From Cornus controversa (Eukaryota; Streptophyta; Magnoliopsida; Cornales; Cornaceae), in NCBI GenBank assembly GCA_026545225.1, contig CM048850.1:4771001-4835000 (forward strand): a stretch of 64,000 bases of DNA, written 5' to 3'. Below the pieces are notes generated by a model. That model saw nothing but the letters and a program-made list of their open reading frames with translations. It was not told where the DNA came from and ran no database searches. The position numbers were made by a program, and so were the translations under genes. How positions within the stretch are numbered: position 1 is the first letter of the stretch; each line of letters begins with the position of its first letter. Below, piece after piece: positions 42,763 through 53,071 of the stretch.

Positions 42763-43239
42763 TGTATGTTTACAAAGGATGCAGTTCTCTTCATGAACCC
42801 ATGTATTCACCTCCGTCCGATTAACTCAAAGTATAACCCTCAAAGCCAACAAATTTGAAAAACAATTTTCTCAAAGTTCTCACAAAATTCTCTCTCACTA
42901 AAAGACTTCTTGTTTTTTAGAGTGTTTTTGTAGGCCTCCTATTTATACTAGTATATAGACTACTTAAATGAATCTATACTTAATTTGTACATAAATAACA
43001 TATTAATTAAGCTAAATTAATACATCGGGTGTAAAATTCATTAAGACTAGCTTCATTTAGCCTCTATAAGACTTTCATTCTAAAGTTGGAGTTTAACTTC
43101 ATTAATTCAATAGTTATTAATTTGAAACATAACTCTAATCTGGAAAGTATTTTTACCATCAATGAAAGATGTTTGCAGAATGAGAATTAATTACCGGAGG
43201 TGAATTTTATTTATATTGACAATAATCCAAGTTTAAACA
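42763..43239 (-). mobile_element. C1 5' LTR (about 477 bp)
   Basis: On the minus strand it may start TGTTTAAACTTGG at 43239 and end ...GTAAACATACA at 42763. It contains a TATA box (TATAAAT, plus-axis 42941-42947), a leader rich in CTCTCTCAC-like purine/pyrimidine tracts, then the primer site. Boundaries are inferred because the partner LTR is missing. Confidence 0.55.
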
Positions 43240-44132
43240 ATTATTTTTGTCCAACTTTTTCCTTCAAATATAGGGAAGAAATTAACTTTTCCATATTAAC
43301 GGGATGGTATTGAAATGTTTCTCTTTTTGTCAAGAACACATATTATTGAAATGTAGTTATTGATAGATTACATATAAGTAACAAAGACAATTACTGCATA
43401 GCCTATGGCATGCATAAGATTGGTGACCCGAAGTGCCGCTGAACAAAGAGGCCGTTCAAGATGTTGAAGATGGAGGTGAAAAATAATTATTTTATTAAAT
43501 GGCTAAAATAACCCTCAAATAAAAATGTTAAACCATAAGAAGGGAAACATATTATAATGTCAAATGAAGGGAATGCTCTCAAACCATAAGAAGGAAAATA
43601 CGAAATTCGCATGCTCACTTTGCCTTCTACGAGTGTCTTGAAGTCTCGACCGTTAACTTTGAAAGGTGAAAAAATAACACTAGATTACAATTCTTGGTGG
43701 TTTAAATTAAAATATTAAATCATAAATAAGAATTTTTCTTTTTTTTTTAATCAAATTAATGATGGAAAAAGATTAATCCTCCCGTTAAAACGGGGCATGC
43801 TAGTTTACTTGTCAAAAATATAAATAATAATAAAAAATAAATTAATTAAGTGTATCGGTAGTAATTGACGTTACTAAAATAAGTGATATCAATGTTATCC
43901 AATGTCACACATTTTAATAACGTGAGTAGTAGTGATTGGCGTCACCCATTATAATAACCTCACCTGAGTCAGAGAGTGATAGAGCCTCTCTTGTATTCTT
44001 TCAATTCGAAAAATAGTAAATGTACTTTACTAGTTTACATACATAAAAATGGCAAAAAAAACACTAAAATTCCACCTCACAATTTCTGTTAGACCAAACA
44101 GGATACAGTTGCTGCTTGTTAAGTCAAGCAAC
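43240..44132. other. Spacer 3' of COQ4, no gene identified
   Basis: AT-rich intergenic sequence. It should include the COQ4 3' untranslated region near 44132. A less AT-rich 60-base patch near 43420-43480 has a short open stretch on the minus strand that I could not assign. A few TAGTGATTGGCGTCAC-like words around 43860-43950 are imperfectly repeated. Confidence 0.5.
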
Positions 44133-44639
44133 TCAGGCCAAATCTGGTTTGGGAACAGGAGGAGCAGGTATTATCCCCCATCTCTGCCGAACAACATCCA
44201 AATCCTCATGAAAGTGCCGCTCATAATATACACACATGAGGTCTGTACATCGCATACCAGCCTTGAGAGCCCAGGGGAAATAATGCTGGTAGAACATTGA
44301 TCTTTGCTTCTCACTAAATCTCGCAGTGCCACCTACAACGGACAGAAGGCACATAGGAAGCAACATTTGCTCAAACTCTATCACCTTCAGTGATGACTCG
44401 CCAATCAAGTTGGTGGGAAGGCCAAAGAGGGTGTGCCAGAAGTCGTGAACCTCACGGGCACGCATTGCCACATATGCCAGTTCCTCTGTGTCCATGAACC
44501 GCACTGGTGGCCGATCATCTGGAGAGAAGTTCCTGGATCCCATAAACTTAGCATAAGCAGCACCAAATGTGTTCGCTGGTAGGTCCCATGCATGCCCCAC
44601 TTTTGTAGAGATGACACGAGGCCTCTCCAGTAGTATTGC
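44133..44639 (-). CDS. COQ4: COQ4 homologue, exon 2 (ubiquinone biosynthesis protein)
   Basis: Codes residues 62-229 and the stop. COQ4 is a mitochondrial inner-membrane-associated protein of the coenzyme Q synthesis complex; it organises the complex and has been linked to removal of the ring carboxyl group (family knowledge). The reading starts after a TCTCTCAG acceptor with A-I-L-L-E-R-P-R-V. The zinc site H-D-x-x-H-x11-E is complete (H126, D127, H130, E142, in [11 protein letters not shown]). The block [12 protein letters not shown] and the end G-I-I-P-A-P are as in plant COQ4. No stop or frameshift. Total protein 229 residues, close to the usual length of about 225-230. The ORF extends a little upstream into the intron by chance (to 44654). 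Confidence 0.93.
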   Translation of the reverse strand, partial: AILLERPRVISTKVGHAWDLPANTFGAAYAKFMGSRNFSPDDRPPVRFMDTEELAYVAMRAREVHDFWHTLFGLPTNLIGESSLKVIEFEQMLLPMCLLSVVGGTARFSEKQRSMFYQHYFPWALKAGMRCTDLMCVYYERHFHEDLDVVRQRWGIIPAPPVPKPDLA

Positions 44640-45699
44640 CTGAGAGAGATGCAAGTTTTCTTCTAAACAGTTAAACAGTTGTCATCAATTAGGCAGATTT
44701 CAAAGGATATTTTGAAAAACTAATTGCCAAACCGTAAAAGATAGAAACAACTTAAGCTTCTCATAAACTAAGAGTCTCTATACTGAGGTGCTTAGCCAGA
44801 AACTAAAACACCTCACTCTTTAATATACACACTTGTTGAAGTGAGCAACGCCACTTTAGGAGCTCACCATTAGAACCACGATCATGATACCTGAATTATT
44901 CAATGGTTCTGTCTCAAGGGTCATTTATCGTGAACAAATGGCAATAGCACATAAATGGCCTATTTAAAACTATGTTCTTAAGGTATTACCTTTAGTTCTC
45001 CAAAAAAAAAAAAAAAAAAAAGATATTATACCTACCTAGCTATTCAATTACTCCATTTTTTCTACTATTAATTTTAGTAAAAAATTTTTTTAATACCTTG
45101 AATATATCCGAAAAATAGACCATCCAAGTAATTCATATATGTAAAATACACGTGTTGACATGACACAATACAGGCATTGTACAGTTTAATAATTTATGAA
45201 TCCAATACCTTGGCATAAACTGTCCCCAGAGTCTGATTCGAATATCCCAGTCTTCAAGAATTTAAACTTTTGACATACCTCTATGATTCAAATTTTGCAA
45301 AACTATCTTGCTAAATATTTAACAATAAAAAGATTCACTGAGCAGTAAAGTAAAAGAGCTTTCTATGGAGAAACGGGAGTGCATGGAAGTATATATCTCC
45401 CAGTTTTCTTATGCTCTAGGCACAGTATATTATCCAAAGTTTCCATGTCTAATCCAAATTTCTATCCTAAGAAATTAACTAAGCTCTTGCTAAATATATA
45501 ATTACAGGTTATTTCTGAGAAAAGTGCTTGCTATGGAGAAAGTGGAGCCATTCTTAAAATTAATTATTAATGGAAGATAACCAGAGGTGAGGCTCAAACA
45601 GTTGCTTTGAGAGCAAAATTACACCAGCAGGCATCCCCATGCTGTGTATTGTAAATATGTAATGATCATCAGATATTCGTTGAATATAGAACATAACAT

Positions 45700-45832
45700 A
45701 TCATATAACAGTGTAATGTTTAGTATAATATAGTGTTGAGAAAAAGAAATAAAATTGAAGAGAAAAATTAAGCATGAACAACGCAACAATATAACGTGGC
45801 TCCACCACTATGGCCTACGTCCACGGCACACA
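45700..45832. mobile_element. Possible LTR-derived fragment in COQ4 intron
   Basis: The segment with GAACAACGCAACAATATAA, CGTGGCTCC and GCCTACGTCCACGG resembles a phrase I associate with small LTR elements of plants. No partner LTR, TSD or boundary was found, so this is tentative. Confidence 0.3.
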
Positions 45833-45970
45833 AAGCCCAAAGGGCTACATCTCTTTTATTGTATTCTCTCTTATTTTTGTTTACAATGATCACATATAGT
45901 TAAGCCCAAAGAGCTACATCTCTTTTATTGTATTCTCGCTTTCTTTTGTTTACAATGATCTCCTATAGTT
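45833..45970. repeat. 69-bp tandem duplication
   Basis: 45833-45901 and 45902-45970 are nearly identical (both start AAGCCCAAAG and end TATAGTT), with about six differences. Confidence 0.9.
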
Positions 45971-46047
45971 ATTTACCTAAAAAGTGTAAAATATAGTGCA
46001 TAAAATATATTAACTACATTGATTCAAAAATATATATATATATATGA

Positions 46048-46322
46048 GGTTAAATCATAAAACCCCCCTATATTATGCATATTCATCATATATACCCCCC
46101 CCCCCATCAAATAAGTCCTTCCAGTTACGGAGCTATTACAGATCTCATGAATTGACTAACTTGCCCTCGCACATGCCATTCACGTGGGTCCTTCTAGTTT
46201 GACAAATTGGGGGTATATTGATGAAATTTTGAAAATGTTATGGGGGTTTATTGAGGGGTAATTAGTATAAGGGGGTTATATGATTAAAATATATAATATA
46301 GGGGTGGTTTTATGAATTAACC
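46048..46322. mobile_element. MITE-like element, copy 1, in COQ4 intron
   Basis: The ends are inverted repeats: GGTTAAATCATAAAACC at the start and the complement of GGTTAATTCATAAAACC at the end. The body includes CAAATAAGTCCTTCC and TTCACGTGGGTCCTT. It is clearly the same element as at 46804-47122. A clear TSD is not visible. Confidence 0.75.
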
Positions 46323-46803
46323 CCACAAGTGTATTAGATAACACAATTTGAATAACCATAAAAGGCAATTCCAATATGATTTATAAAGATTTTCAAAAAC
46401 TAATCCAATTTCACTGCTTTTTTATACTATTATTATCCCCAAGCCTAAATTTATTGGGAGTGTTAGTAAAGATTCACTTTGTAATTGATTATATTAGTAA
46501 GACAACACTCATTTCATGAGAACCAATATTGCTTTTTGCTAGCATGAAAAGTGAAGTCACAGTCTAATGACATCTTTTATTGAACAAATACTATCTAATT
46601 ATAATCACAAAATTTCAATACTATATTCTGCAGTGTACTGAAAATAGTGGATCAATTCAACATCAGTTGACACCTGTTGTTGGGTTAATTCTAACTTTTC
46701 ATTACGCCACAACAACATATGAGTCAACCGAAGAAGATTTGATTATAAAGATGAAATGAAAAGAAACAATGGAACAATTTTAAGTAAACCTTTCTCTCAA
46801 ATT

Positions 46804-47122
46804 GGGATTCATAAAACCCCCATATATTATGCATATTCATCATATAACCCCTGACTTAACAAATAAACCCCTGAACTAACAAAAATAATCAAATAAGTCC
46901 TTCCCATTACGGGACTATTACAGATCTCGTGAATTGACTAACTTGCCCTTGCACATGCCATTCACGTGGATCCTTCCCGTTAGTGTTTGACAACAAATAG
47001 AAAGATTGAGGGTACATTGATGAAATTTTGAAAATGACATGGGGGTCTAATGATGTTTAATTAGTATAAGGGAGTTATATGATCATAATATATAGTACAG
47101 GGAGGTTTTATGAATTAAACCC
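46804..47122. mobile_element. MITE-like element, copy 2, in COQ4 intron
   Basis: Same order of sequence as copy 1 (CAAATAAGTCCTTCC, ACTAACTTGCCCTTGCAC, TTCACGTGG, GGAGGTTTTATGAATTAAA), 319 bp, longer by an internal insertion with a repeated AACCCCTGA phrase. Both copies have the same orientation and lie about 480 bp apart. Confidence 0.75.
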
Positions 47123-47654
47123 TAAATATATTTACGCAAGGGTGCCTCATTTAATTAAAGGGAGTAGCCGAGTTGGGAAGCGCGATCCATAGCCATGCTT
47201 TAAACAGCCAATTTGTCAGCAGAGAGGATGCAGATTGATTTTTTATTTTCATTTTTTTTAATTTTTACTTTTTATATCTTTTGGAAAAGGTAAGATTCAA
47301 ACCTAAATCTAACCCCTCCCTCAAGTGTAATGACTGCAGCAATACAAACAATCAGTTTAGGAGGAGATAATATTGTTATGTACAATCTTTAACAAACAAG
47401 TCATTTAAAACTTACTAGAGTGGATGCGTATTTGGTATCGAATGTTGACTAAGAATTATTAATATATATTTTTTAAATTACATAGTTGATGATCATTGAT
47501 CCATGTATACTTTTCGCATCTTAGACATTGCATACTTGGGTATCTATGTATCTTTATACAATACTTTGAATCCAACTTTTTCATTGAGGCCTAGTTTGAT
47601 GCTTTCCAAGGTTCCACTTTCCAAGTTTTGCTGCTAATTTTACAACTTTTTCAC

Positions 47655-47740
47655 TTTTTTTTTTTTTTTTTGACAAGTAAAATTGTATTAGAGAGCATTC
47701 AAAAGTGGAACCCAGCCCGCAGAAACAACATAAGACCAAA
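47655..47740 (-). mobile_element. 5'-truncated retroposon (LINE or SINE tail) with 14-bp TSD
   Basis: An 86-bp insert starts with 17 T (a poly-A tail on the minus strand) followed by GACAAGTAAAATTG. It is flanked by perfect copies of TACAACTTTTTCAC (47641-47654 and 47741-47754). A poly-A tail, long variable TSD and 5' truncation are hallmarks of target-primed reverse transcription. Confidence 0.9.
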
Positions 47741-47934
47741 TACAACTTTTTCACATTTATTTCAATATACAATATCTCCATATTTAAAAACCTCAATATG
47801 ATATTTGACAAGGACATTCTCTTCGCTATTCTTAATGCATATAGCAATTACAACTAGGTCATCTGACTAAAATGACCAACAGCTATAAACACTGTAACAA
47901 TTAGGATCTGTATACATAATTAAGAAAGACTTAC

Positions 47935-48117
47935 TCTGCCTTCAGGACTCTTCTTCATCCTTTCAAGAACCCTTTCAAAAGCAGGCTTTCCAGTTGTCTC
48001 TCCCAGAGCTGCAATCAGATCTGCTCTTCGTGGGTCCAGTAAAGCACCAACTGCCGAACCCAGCGCAACTGCAGCACGTTGCCACCCATTAAGATGGATG
48101 CGGGCGCCTTCTATCAT
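47935..48117 (-). CDS. COQ4: COQ4 homologue, exon 1
   Basis: Codes residues 1-61 from the ATG at 48117: M-I-E-G-A-R-I, then L-N-G-W-Q, then [19 protein letters not shown], then S-P-E-G-R, followed by a perfect GTAAGT donor. The joined frame with exon 2 is in phase and gives R-A-I-L as in other plant COQ4 proteins. I chose this ATG because plant homologues start at about this point; an in-frame TAA or TAG was not checked far upstream. A copia element (C2) starts 288 bp upstream of the ATG, so the promoter must lie in that short gap, or the transcript starts in or beyond C2. Confidence 0.92.
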
Positions 48118-48404
48118 TGCAATTATCCGATGATATCAGAATCTAGTCAAACCAAAACCACAATAAACATATCATCAAACCCTAAAACAAGGCAACATAC
48201 TTTTCAGGAGGAAATTTAGAGCACCAAGTGTTTAAGATCAAGGGAGAGAATTTTACGAGCTTGTAAAACATTGTTACATTCCACAATATATTTATGTAGA
48301 AGATCATCATAAATTAAAGAATCAATTCAAGAAAATACTTAGTTGATGAACGTGTCATATTCAGAACAAAACATTAATTAACAAAAACAAAATAATATTT
48401 GTTT
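48118..48404 (-). promoter_or_regulatory. COQ4 5' flank squeezed between the gene and C2
   Basis: 287 bp of AT-rich sequence between the COQ4 start codon and the C2 LTR. It should hold the proximal promoter or 5' untranslated region. On the minus strand TTTGACTAG before ATTCTGATATC at about 48145 could be a splice acceptor, so a non-coding first exon beyond C2 is possible. No clear TATA box chosen. Confidence 0.4.
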
Positions 48405-48794
48405 TGTGGCCTGAATTTTGACTCGGCCCTGAAAAATGGGCTTTGTGTGGCCCAAAGGGAAAAAACTTTTGACCCATTTTTCACTTGCAAGTTTTGGACG
48501 CTATTTAGGACTCTCTTGTAGTCCAGTATACAAGGGCATCTAGGGTTTGAAGTGGGATTAAGAGAAAACACTGAAAAATTGCAAAATGAAAGTGAGAGAG
48601 CGAGAGCTAGTGTTTGGGAGTTGAAACTTGTAATCTCCTGATTTGCATAGTGAAAACTTTCACCAAATCTTTGCCATGGATGTAGGCTTGCTTTAAGACA
48701 AACCACGTAAATTATTGTGTTCTGTGTGTGGTACTTGTTTCGTTTTCTGTCGTGTTTTGTGATTGTGCTTGGTTCGTAACTGTTTATCATAACA
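48405..48794 (+). mobile_element. C2 5' LTR
   Basis: It starts TGTGGCCTGAATTTTG and ends ATCATAACA. It aligns with 54587-54994 throughout (shared phrases GGCTTTGTGTGGCCCAAAG and GGACTCTCTTGTAG). It is close to COQ4 in divergent orientation. Confidence 0.88.
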
Positions 48795-48795
48795 A

Positions 48796-48813
48796 ACCGG
48801 TATTAGAGCTTTC
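48796..48813 (+). other. C2 primer-binding site
   Basis: CCGGTATTAGAGCTTTC follows the LTR after two bases. It is close to TGGTATCAGAGC, complementary to initiator tRNA-Met, with C-to-T type changes. Confidence 0.75.
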
Positions 48814-48827
48814 AGTTTGAAGCTAGG

Positions 48828-49350
48828 ATGGCAACCAAGTTTATGGAAATTGAGAAGTTTAACGGCAGGAAAGATTTCAAACTATGCCTTTCAAAAAAAA
48901 TAAATTGATTTCAACCTGTGGCGGGTTAGGTTGTAGGCCCTGTTGGTTCAACATGGGTTATCCAATGTGCTGAAAGGAAGGAATGCATTGCCAAAAAAGC
49001 TGAAGGAAGAGCAAAAAGATGACGTTATGGAAAAAGCACATAGTGCAATTCTGTTGTGCTTGAGTAACGAGGTTTTACAAGAAATTTCTAGAGAGACTAT
49101 GTCGGATGGGTTGTGGAACAAGTTGGAGTCACGTTATATGACGAAGTCTCTTGCGAATCAAGGAAAAGACTGTTCGAAGCATAAGAAGGGAAAGAGAAAA
49201 TCGTCTGAAGCTAGTAAGGTGGTGGTTGTAGCAAGGGGTAATGATTCAGATGGTGGTAATGTTCCCATAATTTCTGTCGATGTCTTTGGCGAGGAGTGGA
49301 TTCTTGATTCGGGTTGCTTGTATCAAATTCGTCCAAACAATGACTAGTTT
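48828..49350 (+). pseudogene. C2 gag, broken
   Basis: The ATG at 48828 starts M-A-T-K-F-M-E-I-E-K-F-N-G-R, the usual start of TNT1-like gag, then stops at about 48905. The second piece 48943-49347 holds G-R-N-A-L-P-K-K-L, then K-A-H-S-A-I-L-L-C-L and E-S-R-Y-M-T-K-S-L-A-N, then jumps to a basic region and W-I-L-D-S-G-C (protease-like D-S-G). The zinc knuckle is missing, so an internal deletion joined gag to the protease start. Confidence 0.85.
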
Positions 49351-49798
49351 AACTCTTATCAATCCATTGATGGAGGGAAAGTTCTGACGAGGAATGTGTC
49401 GTGCAAAGTTGTAGGTAAGAGTACTAGATTGTGGCATATGTGACTAAAGCATATGAGTGAGAGCGGGATGAATATTCTAACTAAGCAGTGTCTATTTGGT
49501 GGTCAGAACACAGAGAAGCAGGATTTCTGTGAGCATTGTGTCTTAGGGAAACAGTACAGAGTGAAGTTCAATGTGGGAATTCACAAAACCAAGGGTAAGT
49601 GAATTATATCCAGTCTGATGATTTTTCTTGAAAAGTTTAGGTTTATATTCTGAAGCACAAGAATGAGGCTTTTGTCACGTTCAAGCAGTGGAAGATCTTG
49701 ATTGCAAAGCAAACTGGAAAACAGGTTGAACGCTTGAGGACACACAACAACTTGGAATTTTGTGATACAAAATTTAATGAGTTCTGTAACACTCACGA
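49351..49798 (+). pseudogene. C2 pre-integrase and integrase N-terminal part, with internal deletion
   Basis: Reading in pieces: L-W-H-M, stop, L-K-H-M-S-E-S-G-M (about 49430-49470), F-C-E-H-C-V-L-G-K-Q (about 49525-49560), then a jump to D-D-F-S and V-Y-I-L-K-H. In the family about 20 residues with the conserved L-W-G-P lie between the first core Asp and D-D-F-S. They are missing here, so the DDE core is deleted in part. It runs to E-F-C-N-T-H, where the hAT-like element sits. Confidence 0.75.
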
Positions 49799-51289
49799 CA
49801 GTGTTATTAAAGGCCGAAGGCGCACTGAGTGAAGCGAGTCTCACAATTGGAAAATATAATTACTAAAAATAAATTCATAACCCATAGTCAATATTCTGAA
49901 AAACTAATATCAAAGACGCAAAATAAATCCATAACCACATCATCCAAGCATTGAAAATCATATCATTCAAGAATGTTTAAAACAAATACATACATCCAAT
50001 TCCAAAAACTAACAGGGCATGAAACTAAATTAGAAAAAAAATCATTATAGAGAAAACAAAGCAACAAAAAAATAAAAATAAAAAAAAAAGGCAGAATTAT
50101 AGAGGAAAAAAAAGAGCATCTAAAAAAGAAAATCAGCGTTATAGAGAAAAGAGAAAAAACGAGAGAGAGACAGATAGAGAGTAGCATCATAGAGAAAAGA
50201 GAGCACCCAAAAAAAAATAAGGAAAGAAAGAGAGAGAAACAAATAGCATTATAGATAAAGAGCACACACAAAAAAAGGAAAGAAAGAGAGACACTAATAG
50301 AGCTGGGCGGTGGAGAGACAGAGACGAGAGTTCAGAGGAGAAGAAGAAGATGGAGAGAGAGACGAGAGTTCAGAAAAGAAGAAAGAAAGAAGAAGACAGA
50401 GTGAGAGAGATGAACTCAGAGAAGAAGACAACGACGCCGCCGCCGCCGACGAAGAAAAAGAGTACCTATTTGTACAATTTCCCTCTGCAATTGAAGACAA
50501 AGCTCCGTGCGATTTCTCTGCAATCGTTAGGGCTTTGGCAATATCTTTTTTTCTTTCTTCTTCTGAAACGAACGACTTTTGCAGTTCTCACAGCTTTTTA
50601 TTTTTTTATTTGGTCTGGTCAACTTTTCAAAAATGCCCAACATTGATCCATCGGTCCAAAATAAAGCAAGATAAATATAAAAAAAAATACCAGTCAGGTG
50701 CGCCTATCGGCGCCTGACGTTTAAGACAAGGCGACTCCTGGGCGCGCACTTGATGAATTTCGTTGCGCCTAGGCATATAACACGCGCAAACCTTGCGCAT
50801 GTAGAGGATGTCAAATGGGATGGGTTTGGAACGGGCACCCCTTTTCTAAACTCATCCCACGAATAAAAAATTATTCTCAAACTCGATTCGGAGCGTTTCA
50901 TGTCGGAGTCGGGATGAATTTGGAATGCCCTGATATATATATATTTTAAGAAATATAATACAAACTTGACGAATTTACGATAAATTTTGTGAAAAAAAAT
51001 TAAGTATAGACTAATACTTACAAATGGTAATAAAAAAAAAATGTTGTTAAAATTTAAAATTATCATAACTAATGAAAAAAAATAAAAATCATAGTTAATA
51101 AAAGAATATTTATTTATATATTTATCATTAATCGGGGTTTAGCGAGTTTTAAACTCTCTTCCCAAACTCGCCCCTAACCAAATTAGTATGATCTCAAACC
51201 CATCCCATTAGGGGCGGGGCGGGACGGGTTAAATTGACATCCCTACGCATGAATGCACCTAGCGCCTACGCGCACCTTTAATAACACTG
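49799..51289. mobile_element. hAT-like non-autonomous transposon in C2
   Basis: The ends are inverted repeats CAGTGTTATTAAAGG and CCTTTAATAACACTG. Flanks ACTCACGA and GCTCACAG (49791-49798, 51290-51297) match at five of eight positions with only transitions between them, fitting an old 8-bp hAT duplication. Subterminal GGCGC/GCGCC words are frequent at both ends. A purine-rich region with GCCGCCGCC (about 50280-50460) lies inside. No transposase was found. The integrase of C2 resumes directly after it. Confidence 0.75.
50802..51245. mobile_element. MITE (444 bp) nested in the hAT-like element
   Basis: Ends TAGAGGATGTCAA and TTGACATCCCTA are inverted repeats, with CGCATG on both sides (50796-50801 and 51246-51251). 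The GGGATGGG and GGCGGGGC patches near the ends are typical of TAGGGATGTCAA-type hAT MITEs. Middle is very AT-rich. Confidence 0.85.
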
Positions 51290-51297
51290 GCTCACAG

Positions 51298-52063
51298 GAT
51301 TGTGAGATACCCCACAATAAGGAACACTCCACAACAAAATGGAGTAGTAGAGTGGATGAGCAGAACACTGTTGGAGAGAGCACGATGTATGTTGTCAAAT
51401 GTTGGGTTAGGCAAAGTATTTTGGGCTGAAGTTGAATCTACAGCTTGTTACTTGGTGAACCGGTCTCCATCAACTGTAAGACTCCGAATGAGGTATGGAC
51501 TGGTTCTCCTACTAGTTACAGTAAATTGAGAATATTTTGGTGTCCTGCGTAACTCATGTCAATAAAAAAAAGTTTGAACCGAGGGCTAAGAAGTGCATAT
51601 TTCTTGGTTATGAGCCCGGGGTTAAGGGATACAGATTGTGGTGCCTATGCTTGGGGAAAAAAGTTACTTGTTAATAGATATGTGACCTTTCATGAGTCTA
51701 TGATGCTTACTCCGCAGAAGGAGATAGTTGATATAGCTAGAGCTCAAGGTTGACAAGTGAGCAGGTGGAGCTATCAGAGGTTCAGTTAGAGAATGTTCCT
51801 GGTCGGCCAAATGATGAGGAAGTGCAGTTTCGGGTTGAGGAGGAAGATGCACAGTTGCAACAGTAAAGTGTGGCTAAAGAAAGACCGAGGAGGGACATTA
51901 AGACCTTAAAAGTAAGGCTTTTCACAAGTTGATTCGGTTGCTTATGCACTTAGTGTGACAGAGAGTATTGATGAGCAGGTACTGCGTACTTATCATAAGA
52001 GCATCTCGGGTAGAGAGTCAACAAAGTGGTCTGTTGCCAAGAGTGAGGAGATTGAGTCTCTTC
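51298..52063 (+). pseudogene. C2 integrase C-terminal part and linker, broken
   Basis: The piece 51302-51529 starts with R-Y-P-T-I-R-N-T-P-Q-Q-N-G-V-V-E, the end of the copia integrase core, with the catalytic Glu (V-V-E-W) present. It continues L-L-E-R-A-R-C-M-L-S-N and Y-L-V-N-R-S-P-S-T. After a shift, K-C-I-F-L-G-Y-E (about 51590-51612) and G-Y-R-L-W-C follow. The linker to RT ends at E-E-I-E-S-L, where a TIR element is inserted. Confidence 0.82.
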
Positions 52064-53071
52064 CTATGTTACTCGAACTCGAGTACGGGAGTTGGACACA
52101 GGTGTGTGTCTAGGAGTCGGATTCGTCTATCTATCAGATTATAGGACACGGGGACACGGGTTAAAAGTGTCCAAAAATTAGACAGGGTGCTTGGACACGT
52201 CATGCAAAATATTTACGAATGTAATATGAGACACAAATATAGACATGGCTTAATTAATGAACACCAAAGAAAATTTTAACAACAGTCAAGAGATAATTTG
52301 AGAAATATCTCTTTTTCATCCTCATTTTTTTTACCTCTGACAGTGGTGGTGGCACTGCCCCCCTTTTCCTTTCTTGCCATCTTCTATAAGTGTCATTCTC
52401 ATATAGTTTGAGAAATAGTAAAAATGGTAAATTACCATACACTGTAACTAACCATTATGGGTGTTTGTTATTAGAAAAAAAATTAAAAAATTGTGGGTCA
52501 ACTTGTGGGTATTGTAACCTTTATATGATATGTGGCCTCACATAGTTACACATGTATTTGGGCTACTGTTATTGTAAATACTTACAACTAGTTAAAAAAA
52601 ATGTGAGCCAGTTTGTGGGTTACAGGATAGGTTACAACTGTACTGTAACCCATAGGCCATATATTGATACGTGTATATGGGTTCAAGCTTATGGGTTTCA
52701 CTTGTAACCCACACATAAGATATTCTATTGATACATATATCATATATATATGGGGTTACATCGTTGTTTAGTTCTCAGAAATAGAAAAACAATTATACAT
52801 TAATACACGCGTGAATAACACGCTAGTCATAGTCCTTTATTCTAGGCGTATTACACGCGTGAGAAGAGTCATCTTCTACATTTCAAAACCTAAGTCCATA
52901 CCACCATTTTTGATTTAATTGAACTTCCTAGCACCTTGCGTCTTCATCAACAAACATGTTTGGTAGACAAAACAAAAGGTCTGACGCATATCCCGTGTCA
53001 GTGTCTGTGTCCATATCATGTCGTGTCGTGTTAACACGGACACCCTCACCGGCAAGTTCAGGTAACATAAG
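52064..53071. mobile_element. TIR element in C2 (about 1 kb), non-autonomous
   Basis: Ends CTATGTTACTCGAACTCG and the inverse of CTTATGTTACCTGAACTTG are inverted repeats. Next to each end are GTGTC/GACAC words of the kind seen in a common plant MITE family beginning CTATGTTGCTCGGACTC (recalled, not searched). C2 codons E-S-L and N-K-N/T-W-E resume across it. No clear TSD. No coding capacity recognised inside; ACACGCGTG is repeated (about 52805, 52853). Confidence 0.7.

Larger units (their letters stand above)
12973..43239 (-). mobile_element. C1: Ty1/copia element, minus strand, 3' truncated, split by G2
   Basis: On the minus strand the order is LTR (42763-43239), gag start (42628 downward), insertion of G2, gag end and zinc knuckle, protease, GAG-pre-integrase, integrase, then reverse transcriptase to 12973. 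RNase H and the 3' LTR are missing, so the element was truncated there. The gag reading continues across G2: the right side ends at F-K-Q, and the left side resumes at V-H-E-F, as copia gag proteins do. All frames contain stops. Confidence 0.85.
44640..47934 (-). other. COQ4 intron (3.3 kb) loaded with repeats
   Basis: Bounded on the minus strand by a GTAAGT donor (next to 47934) and a TCTCTCAG acceptor (next to 44640). It holds two related MITE-like elements, a small retroposon, a 69-bp tandem duplication and a poly-A run (about 45003-45021). No other gene is seen in it. Confidence 0.85.

Noticed and set aside
44405-44617. 70-codon open frame on the minus strand within COQ4
   Set aside because: Alternative-frame shadow of COQ4 exon 2.
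45003-45021. Poly-A run as the tail of a retroposon
   Set aside because: I could not find flanking target-site duplications or a recognisable body on either side.
50310-50717. 135-codon and 98-codon open frames rich in Glu/Arg/Lys
   Set aside because: Purine-rich low-complexity sequence (GAGA and GCCGCC) inside the hAT-like element; no domain.
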